Positions 24,512 through 32,893 of a stretch of 61,244 nt of DNA are shown here, one piece after another (the stretch's first letter is position 1; each line of letters starts with the position of its first letter). The DNA lies in assembly GCA_903845935.1 (NCBI GenBank), contig CAIMZI010000117.1, positions 1-61,244 on the forward strand. The letters are read 5' to 3'. Source of the DNA: an uncultured beta proteobacterium (lineage in GTDB: Bacteria > Pseudomonadota > Gammaproteobacteria > Burkholderiales > Burkholderiaceae_C). The position numbers and the translations under genes were made by a program. The notes beneath the pieces were generated by a model. It saw only the letters and a list, made by a program, of their open reading frames with translations. It made no database searches and was not told where the DNA came from.

Positions 24512-26657
24512 CGGCACCCAGAATCAGGCGCTGCACGGTTTCGCACAATTCGTTGACATCGTTGGGCTTGTAGACCAGGGCGTTGGCGCCGGCCTCAAAG
24601 GCGGCCTTCTCGATCTCGGGCGTGACATAACCCGAGGCCAGAGCCACCGGCAGATCCGGGCGCAGTGCCTTGGCCGCGCGCAGCAGGTCCACACCGCTAA
24701 AGCCCGGCATGTTGTAGTCGGTTACCAGCAGGTCAAAGTCCTGCGCGCGCTCGGCCAGCGTTGCCTGGGCTTCAAAGGGGTCGGTGAAGCTGGTGACGGT
24801 AAAGCCCTTGCGCCGCAGCACGCGCTCGACCAGAAACACCAGGGCCTGGTCGTCGTCCACATACATCACATGGCGGCCCTGTCCGTGCACTGCGGTGGCT
24901 GCGGGCGCTGGCTCGGGGCTGGCCGGAAGCGCTTGTTCACAGACCGGAAAGTACAGGTGAAAGGTGCTGCCCAGGCCCGGCGTGCTGCCCACATCGATGC
25001 CGCCCTGGTGGGTTTGCATGATGCCGTGCACCACGGATAAACCCAGCCCCGTGCCCTGGCCGACCTGGCGCGTGGTGAAAAAGGGCTCGAAGATGCGCTG
25101 CAGGGTGGCTGGGTCTATGCCGCTGCCGCTGTCCTTGACCGACAGGTCCACATAGTGGCCGGGCGGCACGCCGATGCGGCTGCATTCCGGGAAATCCAGA
25201 TCGGTATTGCCAATCTCAATGCGCACCCAGCCCTTGTCCCGGCCAATCGCCAAAATCGCATTGGTGCACAGATTCAGCAGGGCCTGCTCCACCTGCGTGG
25301 CATCGGCCAGCACCGCGCTGCAGTCGCTTGCCTCCACCACCTTGAGGTCGACACCGGGCGGCAGGGTCACCTTGACCAGGCGCACGGTTTCATGCACCAC
25401 CTCGCTGAGCTGCATGGGCGTGCGCCGGGGCGGCTCATTGCGGCTAAAGGTCAGGATCTGGCGCACCAGGTCGCGCGCGCGGCGCCCGGCCTTTTCGATT
25501 TCGCTCAGGCTGGTCAGTGCCGCCGAGCCCGGCTCTGTGTCCTGTTGGGCCAGTTCCACATTGCCCAGGATGGCGCTCAGGATGTTATTGAAGTCATGCG
25601 CAATGCCACCGGCCATGGTGCCCACGGCCTGCATTTTTTGCGATTCGCGCAGCCGGGTTTCCAGCGCCAGGCGCTGCGCCTCGGCGCGCTTGCTGGCGCT
25701 GAGGTCGCGCACAAACAGCGTGGTGATGGCGCCGCCGTGGTGGGGCGTGCCGACGCCGCGTTCCAGCGAAATGCTGACCTCCACATACACCGCCTCGCCC
25801 TGCAGGGTGCTGGCGCGGTACTCGCCCAGCATGGCCTGGTCGGGCACCTTGCCCCGTTGCAACAGGGCCTGCACATCGGGCAGAAAGCGCGACAGCGGGC
25901 TGCCAATGGCTGAGGCCGCTGGGCAGCCAAACAGCTGGGTGGCTGCCGGGTTGAAGACGGCAATGCCATGCTGTTCGTCCAGACACAAAATCGCGTCCAG
26001 CGAGGAGTTGATGATGGCTGCCATGCGGGTCTCGCTCAGCAGCAGGTCTTCGTTGCGCTGCACCAGCACGGCGGCACTTTCCTGCAGCGCCAGACGCTGG
26101 GCCAGCAACGGGCCCTGGTCGATGATGGCGCAGATGAAGTGGGCCAGTTCGTCCTGTGGGTTTTCAATGCGGGCGATGTGCAGATCGCCGGTAAATGTGG
26201 CGCGGGTGCCGCTGTGAAACCGCAGCTCGCTGACCTCGCTGGAGCCACTGGCCTTGGCACTCAAGAACGAGACCGCCACCTCGTCGGTGTGGTCGGGACC
26301 GACAAAGGGCAGCAAAAAGTTCAGCGGCGGGTCGCTCTCCAGCGGTTGGAACAGGCGCAAGGCCATGGCATTGCTGGCCAGCACCAGGCCCTCTTCGTCC
26401 ACCACCATCAACGCCAGCGGCACACTGGAAAACAGCGTGGCAAAGCGCTCGGATGCGCCCTCGGCCTCCTGCTGGCTGTAGCGCAGCGCCTTGTTTTGTA
26501 TCTCCAGCTCGGCCTGGTATTTGCGCAGGTCGGCAATCATTTGGGTGGGCCGATAGCCCTCAATGATCAGGTCCTGTGTCGGGTCCGCTGATGGCAACTG
26601 CTGGCGCGACAACGCGGGCAACACGCGCAGGCGTCTGCGCTTATGCAAACTAGACAT
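24501..26657 (-). CDS. Hybrid histidine kinase with two PAS domains and a receiver
   Basis: 718 residues, no membrane segment. Order: basic N-terminus and coil (1-68), PAS (about 70-190), PAS (about 210-335, MAAIINSSLDAILCLDEQHG), HisKA with GGIAHDFNNILSA, HATPase with N-box NLCTNAILAI and G-box GTGLGLSVVHG, linker (AlaPro-rich), then a receiver with DLLVTDYNMPG. This layout (IAHDFNN kinases) usually phosphorylates an unlinked regulator or autoregulates through the receiver. The cytoplasmic PAS pair suggests a redox, oxygen or small-molecule signal. Overlaps the pseudouridine synthase gene; the CZB gene is divergent, 185 bp away. Confidence 0.92.
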   Translation of the reverse strand: MSSLHKRRRLRVLPALSRQQLPSADPTQDLIIEGYRPTQMIADLRKYQAELEIQNKALRYSQQEAEGASERFATLFSSVPLALMVVDEEGLVLASNAMALRLFQPLESDPPLNFLLPFVGPDHTDEVAVSFLSAKASGSSEVSELRFHSGTRATFTGDLHIARIENPQDELAHFICAIIDQGPLLAQRLALQESAAVLVQRNEDLLLSETRMAAIINSSLDAILCLDEQHGIAVFNPAATQLFGCPAASAIGSPLSRFLPDVQALLQRGKVPDQAMLGEYRASTLQGEAVYVEVSISLERGVGTPHHGGAITTLFVRDLSASKRAEAQRLALETRLRESQKMQAVGTMAGGIAHDFNNILSAILGNVELAQQDTEPGSAALTSLSEIEKAGRRARDLVRQILTFSRNEPPRRTPMQLSEVVHETVRLVKVTLPPGVDLKVVEASDCSAVLADATQVEQALLNLCTNAILAIGRDKGWVRIEIGNTDLDFPECSRIGVPPGHYVDLSVKDSGSGIDPATLQRIFEPFFTTRQVGQGTGLGLSVVHGIMQTHQGGIDVGSTPGLGSTFHLYFPVCEQALPASPEPAPAATAVHGQGRHVMYVDDDQALVFLVERVLRRKGFTVTSFTDPFEAQATLAERAQDFDLLVTDYNMPGFSGVDLLRAAKALRPDLPVALASGYVTPEIEKAAFEAGANALVYKPNDVNELCETVQRLILGADAS

Positions 26658-26765
26658 AGCGGTCGACCTGACCCATACGCGCAGGGCTGCAGTGGGCGGA
26701 AGTGTATGGATGGGACATGGCGCAGGGTATCAGTTTGCCCGGGAGCAGCGAAACCTGTTTATACA

Positions 26766-26795
26766 TTGACAGACAAAATTTTCGCCCCGTACAAT
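26766..26795 (+). promoter_or_regulatory. Sigma-70 promoter of the CZB gene
   Basis: Perfect TTGACA (26766..26771), 18-bp spacer, TACAAT (26790..26795). The start point would be near 26802, about 40 bases before the ATG of the CZB-domain gene, which has AGGGGGAAA as its ribosome-binding site. It is one of the closest matches to consensus in the window, so the gene is probably strongly expressed. The region 26658-26842 otherwise holds no gene. Confidence 0.8.
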
Positions 26796-26842
26796 GCTTG
26801 TGTGTTCTTATTCATACATTTTTATTGAATAGGGGGAAATTT

Positions 26843-27193
26843 ATGAACCTTGACAATGCCATCTTGGCTCACTACGAGTGGAAAAATAAACTCAAATCGG
26901 CCATTGCCAGCCAGAGCCAACTGGACGCCGCAAGCATCAGCCTGGACAACAAGTGCGAATTCGGCCAGTGGCTGCATGGAACGGGTGCTTCCCTGTACTG
27001 CAAGAAGCCCGAGTTCGTGGCCTTGGTTCAAAAGCACACGGTATTCCATTCCGAGGCCGGCAAGGTGGCAAGCCAAATCAATGCCAAGCACTATGCCGAG
27101 GCCAGCAAGATGATTGAAATAGCCTCGGCATTTGGTGCGGCCTCCGTGGCGATTGGTGTGGCGGTCAATGCCTTGAAGCGCGTAGCCGCTTGA
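26843..27193 (+). CDS. Free-standing CZB (chemoreceptor zinc-binding) protein
   Basis: 116 residues, all helical. The CZB signature is complete: His10 in AHYEWK, Cys38 in KCEFGQWLHG, and His65/His69 in QKHTVFHSEAGKV, the expected 3-His/1-Cys zinc site. In chemoreceptors and diguanylate cyclases this domain senses zinc, or hypochlorite through the reactive cysteine. Here it is not fused to anything, so it must act on a partner in trans. Longer upstream in-frame readings lie across the promoter. Adjacent to but divergent from the hybrid PAS kinase, a possible partner by position only. Confidence 0.87.
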   Translation: MNLDNAILAHYEWKNKLKSAIASQSQLDAASISLDNKCEFGQWLHGTGASLYCKKPEFVALVQKHTVFHSEAGKVASQINAKHYAEASKMIEIASAFGAASVAIGVAVNALKRVAA

Positions 27194-27305
27194 AGGCTTG
27201 CAGCGAGGTGCCGGGTGGCAGACATGGGCCCCGCTGTCTGACTGGGTGTACGAAGCAGTTTGCGGCGACAATCGCTGTTCTTTCGTATCCGTTCAACGTC
27301 TAACC

Positions 27306-27839
27306 ATGTCCAGCACGACAACTTATCAGGTGCGTCCCGCCACCTTGCGCGATGCCAAGCAGATCGCCGAACTTCACAACGCCACGGTGCGTGATGCCTT
27401 CAAGGCCATGACCCACAGCGCCTCCCTGCCGGCGCTGCCCGTGGTCCCGGTCGAAAAGCGTCAGGCCTTCTGGCGCGAAGCCATCGAGTACAGCGAACCC
27501 CAGGTTCACGTGGCCACCGACGGTGAAAAGATCGTTGGCTTTGTCGGCTTCGACCGTTCGCGCGACAAGGGCACGCCACAGACCATGGGCGAAATTTGGG
27601 CCATCTATGTGGCGGTAGACCATTGGTCCAAGGGCGTCGGTTTGGCCCTGTGGGACGCTGCCTGCGAAGGCCTGCAGGACGAAGGCTGCACCCACGTCAG
27701 CATCTGGTTGCCGATTGCCAATGACCGCGCCATGCGCTTTTTTGAGCTGGCTGGCCTCAAGCGCGAGCTTCCCAGCGCCAAGACAGTGGACGTGGGCGGC
27801 GTCAAGATCGAAGAAATCCGCCTCAAGCGTCCCTTGTAA
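27306..27839 (+). CDS. GNAT-family N-acetyltransferase
   Basis: 177 residues starting MSSTTTYQVRPATLRDAKQI. Motif A of the acetyl-CoA site appears as WAIYVAVDHWSKGVGLALWD, and the end of the fold as ANDRAMRFFELAGLKRE, where the usual N-x-x-A-x-x-F-Y-x-x-x-G-F pattern is recognisable. The acceptor substrate is unknown. Its last 17 bases overlap the 3-prime end of dusC, which runs toward it from the other strand; the TAA lies inside the dusC coding region. Confidence 0.87.
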   Translation: MSSTTTYQVRPATLRDAKQIAELHNATVRDAFKAMTHSASLPALPVVPVEKRQAFWREAIEYSEPQVHVATDGEKIVGFVGFDRSRDKGTPQTMGEIWAIYVAVDHWSKGVGLALWDAACEGLQDEGCTHVSIWLPIANDRAMRFFELAGLKRELPSAKTVDVGGVKIEEIRLKRPL

Positions 27840-28842
27840 CTCGCTTTATGCCCAGTGCCTGCGCTGCCATCCAACGGTCGATTTCCAGCGGGTCGGTGAC
27901 GCTGCGTAACTCTAGGTAGGCCGCCTCGGCCTGCGGGTAGCGTTGGCGTAAAAAGTTCAGCCATTGCTTGAGCCGTCCGGCCTGCTTTTTGCGGTCCAGG
28001 CGCGTGCGCACCAGTTTCCAAAAGTCCGCTATCAAGGGCTGCAGGCCGTGCCACGTGATCTGTGGTTTGGCGTCAACCCGGTGGTCCGTGCCCTGGCCCG
28101 AATCCCGCGTCGCCCGCGCAATGGCCAGTGCTAGGCCGGGGTCGGTGACCATGCCGCGTCCCAGCATCAGGGCATCGCAACCGGAGAGTTCGCGGCAGCG
28201 CAGGGCGTCGGCCACGCTCCAGATTTCACCGTTGGCAATCACCGGAATCTTCACCACCGCACGGATGTCGGCAATGCGCTCCCAGTAGGCTGGTGGCCGG
28301 TAGGCATCGGCCTTGGTGCGGGCATGGACCACCAGTTCTTGGGCACCTCCGGCCTCCAGCGCCAGCGCACATTCCTCGGCACGCAGGTCGTCATGCAGGC
28401 CTAAGCGCATCTTGGCCGACACCGGCATGTGAGTCGGCACGGCGCGGCGCACGGCGCCCATGATGCGGGTCAGCAGCTCCGGATCTTCCAGCAGGGCGGC
28501 ACCGCCACCATGGCGATTCACCACCTTGGCCGGGCAACCAAAATTCAGGTCCACGCCAAAAGGCCCCAAGCTAGCCAGCACGGCGGCGTTATCGGCCAGG
28601 CACGAGGGGTCTGAGCCCAGCAGTTGGGGGCGCACCGGCACACCGGCAAAGGTGCGGCCACCATTCAAGAGCTCGGGCACGATGCGCTCAAAGCTGCGCG
28701 CCGGCAGCAGGGTGTTGGTGACGCGGATGAACTCAGACACACAGCGGTCTATGCCGCCAGAGCGGGTCAGGATATCGCGCAGCACAAAGTCCAGCAGACC
28801 CTCCATGGGCGCGAGGATGAGGGCGCTAGGCTTCGCCGCCAA
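27823..28842 (-). CDS. dusC: tRNA-dihydrouridine(16) synthase DusC
   Basis: 339 residues: FMN-binding TIM barrel with LAPMEGLLDFVLRDILT at the start, GCPAKVVNRHGGGAALLEDP (catalytic Cys region) and HARTKADAYRPPAYWE. The DusC type is supported by the APMEG opening and length. It reduces U16 in tRNA. The only usable start before APMEG is a TTG at 28842, which overlaps the SRPBCC gene by 17 bases; the first ATG lies inside the conserved motif. Convergent overlap with the GNAT gene at the other end. Confidence 0.88.
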   Translation of the reverse strand: MAAKPSALILAPMEGLLDFVLRDILTRSGGIDRCVSEFIRVTNTLLPARSFERIVPELLNGGRTFAGVPVRPQLLGSDPSCLADNAAVLASLGPFGVDLNFGCPAKVVNRHGGGAALLEDPELLTRIMGAVRRAVPTHMPVSAKMRLGLHDDLRAEECALALEAGGAQELVVHARTKADAYRPPAYWERIADIRAVVKIPVIANGEIWSVADALRCRELSGCDALMLGRGMVTDPGLALAIARATRDSGQGTDHRVDAKPQITWHGLQPLIADFWKLVRTRLDRKKQAGRLKQWLNFLRQRYPQAEAAYLELRSVTDPLEIDRWMAAQALGIKRVTRDA

Positions 28843-29296
28843 AACGCGTGGTCAGGTTGTCTAGGTATTGCTCGGTCAATTGCTCGAACTCGGCTTCGAC
28901 CACGGGTGCCACCACCATCTTCATCAGGCCCGGCAAAGGGATGGTCAGTTCACCCTGCACCTGCAGCGTGATGTGGGTGGACTGTTTGTTGTCCTTGAGC
29001 GTCCACCTGCCCGATACCAGGGCATTGCCTTCGTCCTTCACCGGCGTCCAAAGCACCGTGCCCCGGGCCATGTTGGAAACGTAGGTGCTGGCATAAATGG
29101 TTTGCAGGCTGATCGACGCCAGGCCAATTTTGGCCATCTCCCAGCGGTAGCTGCCGCCGCCCAGATCGACCAACTTGTCGACCTTGGGGAAATAGCTGGC
29201 CGAGGTCGGCACATCCGAGAGCACAGCAAAGACCTCGGCATAAGGGGCCTTGACTTCCAATTCATAGGCCAGATCGATCGAAACGGTGATGGCCAT
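28826..29296 (-). CDS. SRPBCC-family (START-like) protein
   Basis: 156 residues beginning MAITVSIDLAYELEVKAPYA with the polyketide-cyclase/START pattern (VFAVLSDVPTSASYFPKVDK, then a C-terminal helix VVEAEFEQLTEQYLDNL). Such folds have a hydrophobic cavity that binds lipids or other apolar ligands. The last 18 residues form a helix as in the COQ10-like group, but no specific ligand can be named. Its ATG meets the stop of the exonuclease-like gene at 29296, and its end overlaps dusC, so exonuclease-SRPBCC-dusC is one coupled unit. Confidence 0.85.
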   Translation of the reverse strand: MAITVSIDLAYELEVKAPYAEVFAVLSDVPTSASYFPKVDKLVDLGGGSYRWEMAKIGLASISLQTIYASTYVSNMARGTVLWTPVKDEGNALVSGRWTLKDNKQSTHITLQVQGELTIPLPGLMKMVVAPVVEAEFEQLTEQYLDNLTTRFGGEA

Positions 29297-29832
29297 CAGG
29301 CTTCCTGGCGGGTGAGGGCTGCGCTGCGCAGCCTTTGAAAGGTGAGTTGCAAGAGCCTTGCGTCCGAGCTGGCGCGGTGGCGCTGGGCGCCGCGTTCGGC
29401 GCTGACCTGGGCCTTGACCAGATGCCACTGCTCGGCGTCGGACTCGGACAGCAGTTTGCGCAGGTTTTCCAGACGGAAGGTCGGTGTCATGTCGGCGGCA
29501 TCAAACAGCGCGCCCAGCCAGCTGTAGTCATTGGCCCAACCGTCGGAATACACGGTTGTTCCGCGCAGGTCGGCATTCAGGCGTTGCGCTACCTCGGCCA
29601 CGTTTTGGCCGCGCTCCTCCAGCAGCGGGCGTGGAATCTGATGGGTGCGGGCAGCCTGTTCGTCCCAATGCGTCCAGTGTTCCAGCGGACGGATCAGGGC
29701 GCAAAAGGTATGGCCGTCCGGCAGCACAAAACCGACCTCGATCGGGTAGCTGTTGCGCCCGAAGCCGGACGCCTCCACATCCAGCACGGTTGGCAGGATG
29801 AGGGGCGTGACATCGGTGGCGGCTGCTTGCAT
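29296..29832 (-). CDS. DnaQ-like 3'-5' exonuclease-fold protein
   Basis: 178 residues. LDVEASGFG near the N-terminus supplies the DxE pair (Asp18, Glu20), YSDGWANDYSWLG carries further acidic residues, and HRASSDARLL contains the His/Asp of a DEDDh nuclease active site. This places it in the RNase H-like exonuclease superfamily, but it is not DnaQ or Rnt by length or sequence; the substrate is unknown. ATG at 29832 with no strong ribosome-binding site. First gene of the exonuclease-SRPBCC-dusC run. Confidence 0.75.
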   Translation of the reverse strand: MQAAATDVTPLILPTVLDVEASGFGRNSYPIEVGFVLPDGHTFCALIRPLEHWTHWDEQAARTHQIPRPLLEERGQNVAEVAQRLNADLRGTTVYSDGWANDYSWLGALFDAADMTPTFRLENLRKLLSESDAEQWHLVKAQVSAERGAQRHRASSDARLLQLTFQRLRSAALTRQEA

Positions 29833-29897
29833 ATGTATGGATTGTGCTACAGCGCAGCCCTGCGCGATTGCGGGTAATTACCGAGGTCCAACCCGGC

Positions 29898-30770
29898 CTA
29901 ATGCGCGTCGCTGCCGGCGCGGGCCTCGGACCGGCCCAGCGTCCAGCTCAGGCCCAGACCAAAGGATGTTCCCTGGTTCTGCGCGAACAGGGGGCTGGCG
30001 CGGTTGGCTGCGCCCTCATACAGGTCGTAGCGCGCAAAGGCGAACAGATTGACGTCCGGCCCCAGGCGCTTGCTGCCGTCCACCGTGAGGCGGGAACTAA
30101 TCAGGCCCGCTTGCGCCGCATAGGCCGGCCGACTTGCCGTGGCGTAGGCGGGAGATACACCATAAAAATACTGGTTCAGTTGCTGGTCGCCCAGCACCAG
30201 GCTGACGGCAGTTTTAAGTCGCCAGTCGGCTGGGGCACGCCATTCGTAGGCCAGCTTGGGCTCCAGCACATTGCCCACCTGGCGCACGCCGCCATTGAAT
30301 TCCAGCACTGTGCGCAGGGGCAGCTCGAAGGTGGCGCGCTGATCTGCGGCAGGCTGGGCCAGTTTCACCTTCACGCGCGGGCCGAACTCGATCAGGGTAC
30401 CGAGGTCGGGCATGCCCTGGCGCAGGTCCACATCGTTGGAATTGGCGGGCAAGGAGGCGGAAAAACCGATGTCGAATTCGTAGGCGTCGGTATGCGCCAT
30501 GCGTGCACCCACCCCGCTGCGATCGGCACGCAGCACATCGCCGCGATAGACGAAAAACGGCAGCACCAGTGCGCGTTGGTTGCGCTGGCTGGAGGCCGGG
30601 TAGTCCGGGGTGGAAAGTGCGCCGCCAAAGACACCGGCCTCCCACAGCGGCAGGCCGGCCGCCTCGGCGGGGATATCCTGGGCCCAAGCGACGCCCGACA
30701 GGACCAGGGCGGTGCCCATAGTAAGACGGCAAAACAGGAGGGCGACAGAGTGGGGGTGACAGGCTTGCAT
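29898..30770 (-). CDS. MipA/OmpV-family outer membrane protein
   Basis: About 290 residues if started at the ATG at 30770; a start at 30821 is also open. A signal peptide is visible (ALLFCRLTMGTALVLSGVAWA). The mature protein is beta-rich with the MipA start LWEAGVFGGALSTPDYPAS and NQRALVLPFFVYRGDVLRAD. Family members include MipA, which scaffolds MltA and PBP1B in E. coli, and OmpV of Vibrio; some relate to antibiotic sensitivity. The C-terminus ends in LGLSWTLGRSEARAGSDAH, extending past the final strand. No operon partner. Confidence 0.87.
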   Translation of the reverse strand: MQACHPHSVALLFCRLTMGTALVLSGVAWAQDIPAEAAGLPLWEAGVFGGALSTPDYPASSQRNQRALVLPFFVYRGDVLRADRSGVGARMAHTDAYEFDIGFSASLPANSNDVDLRQGMPDLGTLIEFGPRVKVKLAQPAADQRATFELPLRTVLEFNGGVRQVGNVLEPKLAYEWRAPADWRLKTAVSLVLGDQQLNQYFYGVSPAYATASRPAYAAQAGLISSRLTVDGSKRLGPDVNLFAFARYDLYEGAANRASPLFAQNQGTSFGLGLSWTLGRSEARAGSDAH

Positions 30771-30904
30771 GCTGGAGATTGATGTAGTTTGGGTCCTGAT
30801 CGTAGTGGACTTGTGTGGCAAATTCTTAAGCCTGGCTTTTTATGGGGTCCATGTGGCCCTGCTATCCTGCAAGCCCTATCTATTGATTGCCTTCGCAACC
30901 CCTT

Positions 30905-31867
30905 ATGGCCAGCAGCCTTTTTGCCCTTCTTGATGACATTGCCACGCTGCTCGATGACGTGGCGCTGCTGACCAAGGTGGCGGCGCAGAAGACCGCTGGT
31001 GTGTTGGGTGACGATCTGGCGCTGAATGCCCAGCAACTCGGCGGCGTGGCGGCCGAGCGCGAGTTGCCGGTGGTCTGGGCGGTGGCCAAGGGCTCGCTGC
31101 TCAACAAGGCGATTCTGGTACCGGCGGCACTGATTCTGAGTCTGACCCTGCCCTGGAGCATCACGCCGCTCTTGATGCTGGGCGGCGCCTATCTGTGTTT
31201 TGAAGGTTTCGAGAAGATTGTCCATACCTTGCTGCACCGCTCCGACCATCCGGATGATTTGAGCCAGGAGTTGATGCAGGCGCTATCCGACCCGGCGGTG
31301 GATCTGGTGGCGCTGGAGCGGGACAAGATCAAAGGTGCCATCCGTACCGACTTTGTGCTGTCGGCCGAAATCATTGCCATCACCCTGGGCACGGTGCAGC
31401 ACAGCGATTGGCCTACGCAATTGGCGGTGCTCAGCGGTGTGGGTTTCATCATGACCGTGGGCGTGTACGGGCTGGTGGCGGGCATTGTGAAGATCGATGA
31501 CCTGGGGCTGTTTCTTAGCCGCCTGCCGGTCAAGCCGCAAGCCAGCCGCTGGAAGCAGATCCTGGGCCTGTGGCTGCTCGACATGGCACCCTGGCTGATG
31601 AAGGCACTGTCGGTGCTGGGCACGGCGGCCATGTTTTTGGTCGGCGGCGGCATTATTTCGCATGGTCTGCCTTGGGTGCACCACGCGTCGCTGGCGGTCG
31701 TTGAAGGTTTTGTTGCCGGTATGGGCAGCGTGGGCACCGCCTTCGGACCTGTGGTTGGCTTGAGTCTGGACCTGCTGGTGGGCATGCTGGCGGGCGCCTT
31801 GGTGCTGCTGCTGGTGGGTATGGCACAGCAGTTCAAAAAGCGGGTCTGGCCGGCGCATGGCCAATAG
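30905..31867 (+). CDS. DUF808/YedI inner membrane protein
   Basis: 320 residues closely resembling E. coli YedI at the N-terminus: SLFALLDDIATLLDDVALLT, then KTAGVLGDDLALNAQQLGGV and RELPVVWAVAKGSLLNKAI. About seven membrane segments follow, with a conserved central AYLCFEGFEKIVHTLLHRSD. Function is not known. The ATG at 30905 gives the family start; 6 upstream in-frame codons from 30887 are dispensable. The stop overlaps the start of the DMT gene by 11 bases, suggesting co-translation with that exporter. Confidence 0.9.
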   Translation: MASSLFALLDDIATLLDDVALLTKVAAQKTAGVLGDDLALNAQQLGGVAAERELPVVWAVAKGSLLNKAILVPAALILSLTLPWSITPLLMLGGAYLCFEGFEKIVHTLLHRSDHPDDLSQELMQALSDPAVDLVALERDKIKGAIRTDFVLSAEIIAITLGTVQHSDWPTQLAVLSGVGFIMTVGVYGLVAGIVKIDDLGLFLSRLPVKPQASRWKQILGLWLLDMAPWLMKALSVLGTAAMFLVGGGIISHGLPWVHHASLAVVEGFVAGMGSVGTAFGPVVGLSLDLLVGMLAGALVLLLVGMAQQFKKRVWPAHGQ

Positions 31868-32798
31868 ATCAGCCGATTCACCCTCGCTGACAAAGGGGCT
31901 AGGCTTTGGGTTGACGCTGGCGGTGCTGGGTGCCATCGCCTTTAGCGCCAAGGCCATCATCGTCAAACTGGCCTATCGCCATGGTGTGGATGCCATCACG
32001 CTGATCATGCTGCGCATGCTGTTTGCCTTGCCCTTTTTTCTGGCCATCGCCTGGTGGACCAGCAGGTCAAGGCCGGATATGCCGGTGCGCGCACTGACGC
32101 GCGCCGACCTTCTGGGCGTGCTGGGCCTGGGCTTTACCGGCTATTACCTGGCGAGCTTTTTGGACTTTGCCGGGCTGGCCTTTATCAGCGCCTCGCTGGA
32201 GCGGCTGATCCTGTACCTTAACCCGACCCTGGTACTGTTGCTGGGGCGCAGCCTTTACGGCAAGGCCATCAGCCGCAATCAGGTGATTGGCATGGCCATT
32301 AGCTACGGCGGCGTGCTGTTGGTGTTTGGTCATGAGGTGAATCTGGCCGGTTCCGGCGTGGCTCTGGGCGCGGTGTTGGTTTTTTTCAGCGCGGTGGCCT
32401 ATGCGATCTATTTGTCTTATAGCGGTGAATTGGTGCTGCGCCTGGGCTCGCTGCGACTGGTCGGTCTGGCCACCAGCGTGGCCTGCGTGTGTTGCATTCT
32501 GCAGTTTGTCATCATGCGGCCCTTAAGCGTTGCCTTTGCCGTGGCACCGGAAGTGATCTGGCTGTCGCTGCTCAACGCCATCGGCTGCACCGTGATTCCG
32601 GTGTTGCTGGTGATGATGGCCATTGAGCGCATAGGCTCCGGTCTGGCCGCGCAGGTCGGCATGGTGGGCCCCATGTCCACCATCACCATGGGCGTGCTGA
32701 TTCTGGGTGAGCCGTTTACCGGCTGGGTGGTGGCTGGCACCTTGCTGGTGCTGCTGGGCATTTTTGTCTGCAGCCGGGCCCGCAAGACCCTGACCTGA
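31857..32798 (+). CDS. EamA-family DMT transporter
   Basis: 313 residues with ten predicted membrane helices arranged as two EamA repeats (AVLGAIAFSAKAIIVKLAYR at the start of the first, VFFSAVAYAIYLSYSGELVL at the second). DMT/EamA proteins export amino acids, metabolites or drugs; the substrate is unknown. The start overlaps the DUF808 gene by 11 bases, and no separate ribosome-binding site is seen. The final loop TMGVLILGEPFTGWVVAGTL is the typical penultimate helix signature. Confidence 0.88.
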   Translation: MANRSADSPSLTKGLGFGLTLAVLGAIAFSAKAIIVKLAYRHGVDAITLIMLRMLFALPFFLAIAWWTSRSRPDMPVRALTRADLLGVLGLGFTGYYLASFLDFAGLAFISASLERLILYLNPTLVLLLGRSLYGKAISRNQVIGMAISYGGVLLVFGHEVNLAGSGVALGAVLVFFSAVAYAIYLSYSGELVLRLGSLRLVGLATSVACVCCILQFVIMRPLSVAFAVAPEVIWLSLLNAIGCTVIPVLLVMMAIERIGSGLAAQVGMVGPMSTITMGVLILGEPFTGWVVAGTLLVLLGIFVCSRARKTLT

Positions 32799-32893
32799 CT
32801 GCAGAAATGCATTTGGTGGCACCATCGCGACTCGCAAGCGCTGCGCCCCATGGCAAGATCCAGCGCCCGATTCACAACCTTGAAGAAACCCGC

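Noticed and set aside
26702..26842. N-terminal extension of the CZB protein from 26702
   Set aside because: It would place the TTGACA/TACAAT promoter inside the coding region; the ATG at 26843 has a ribosome-binding site and gives the family start.
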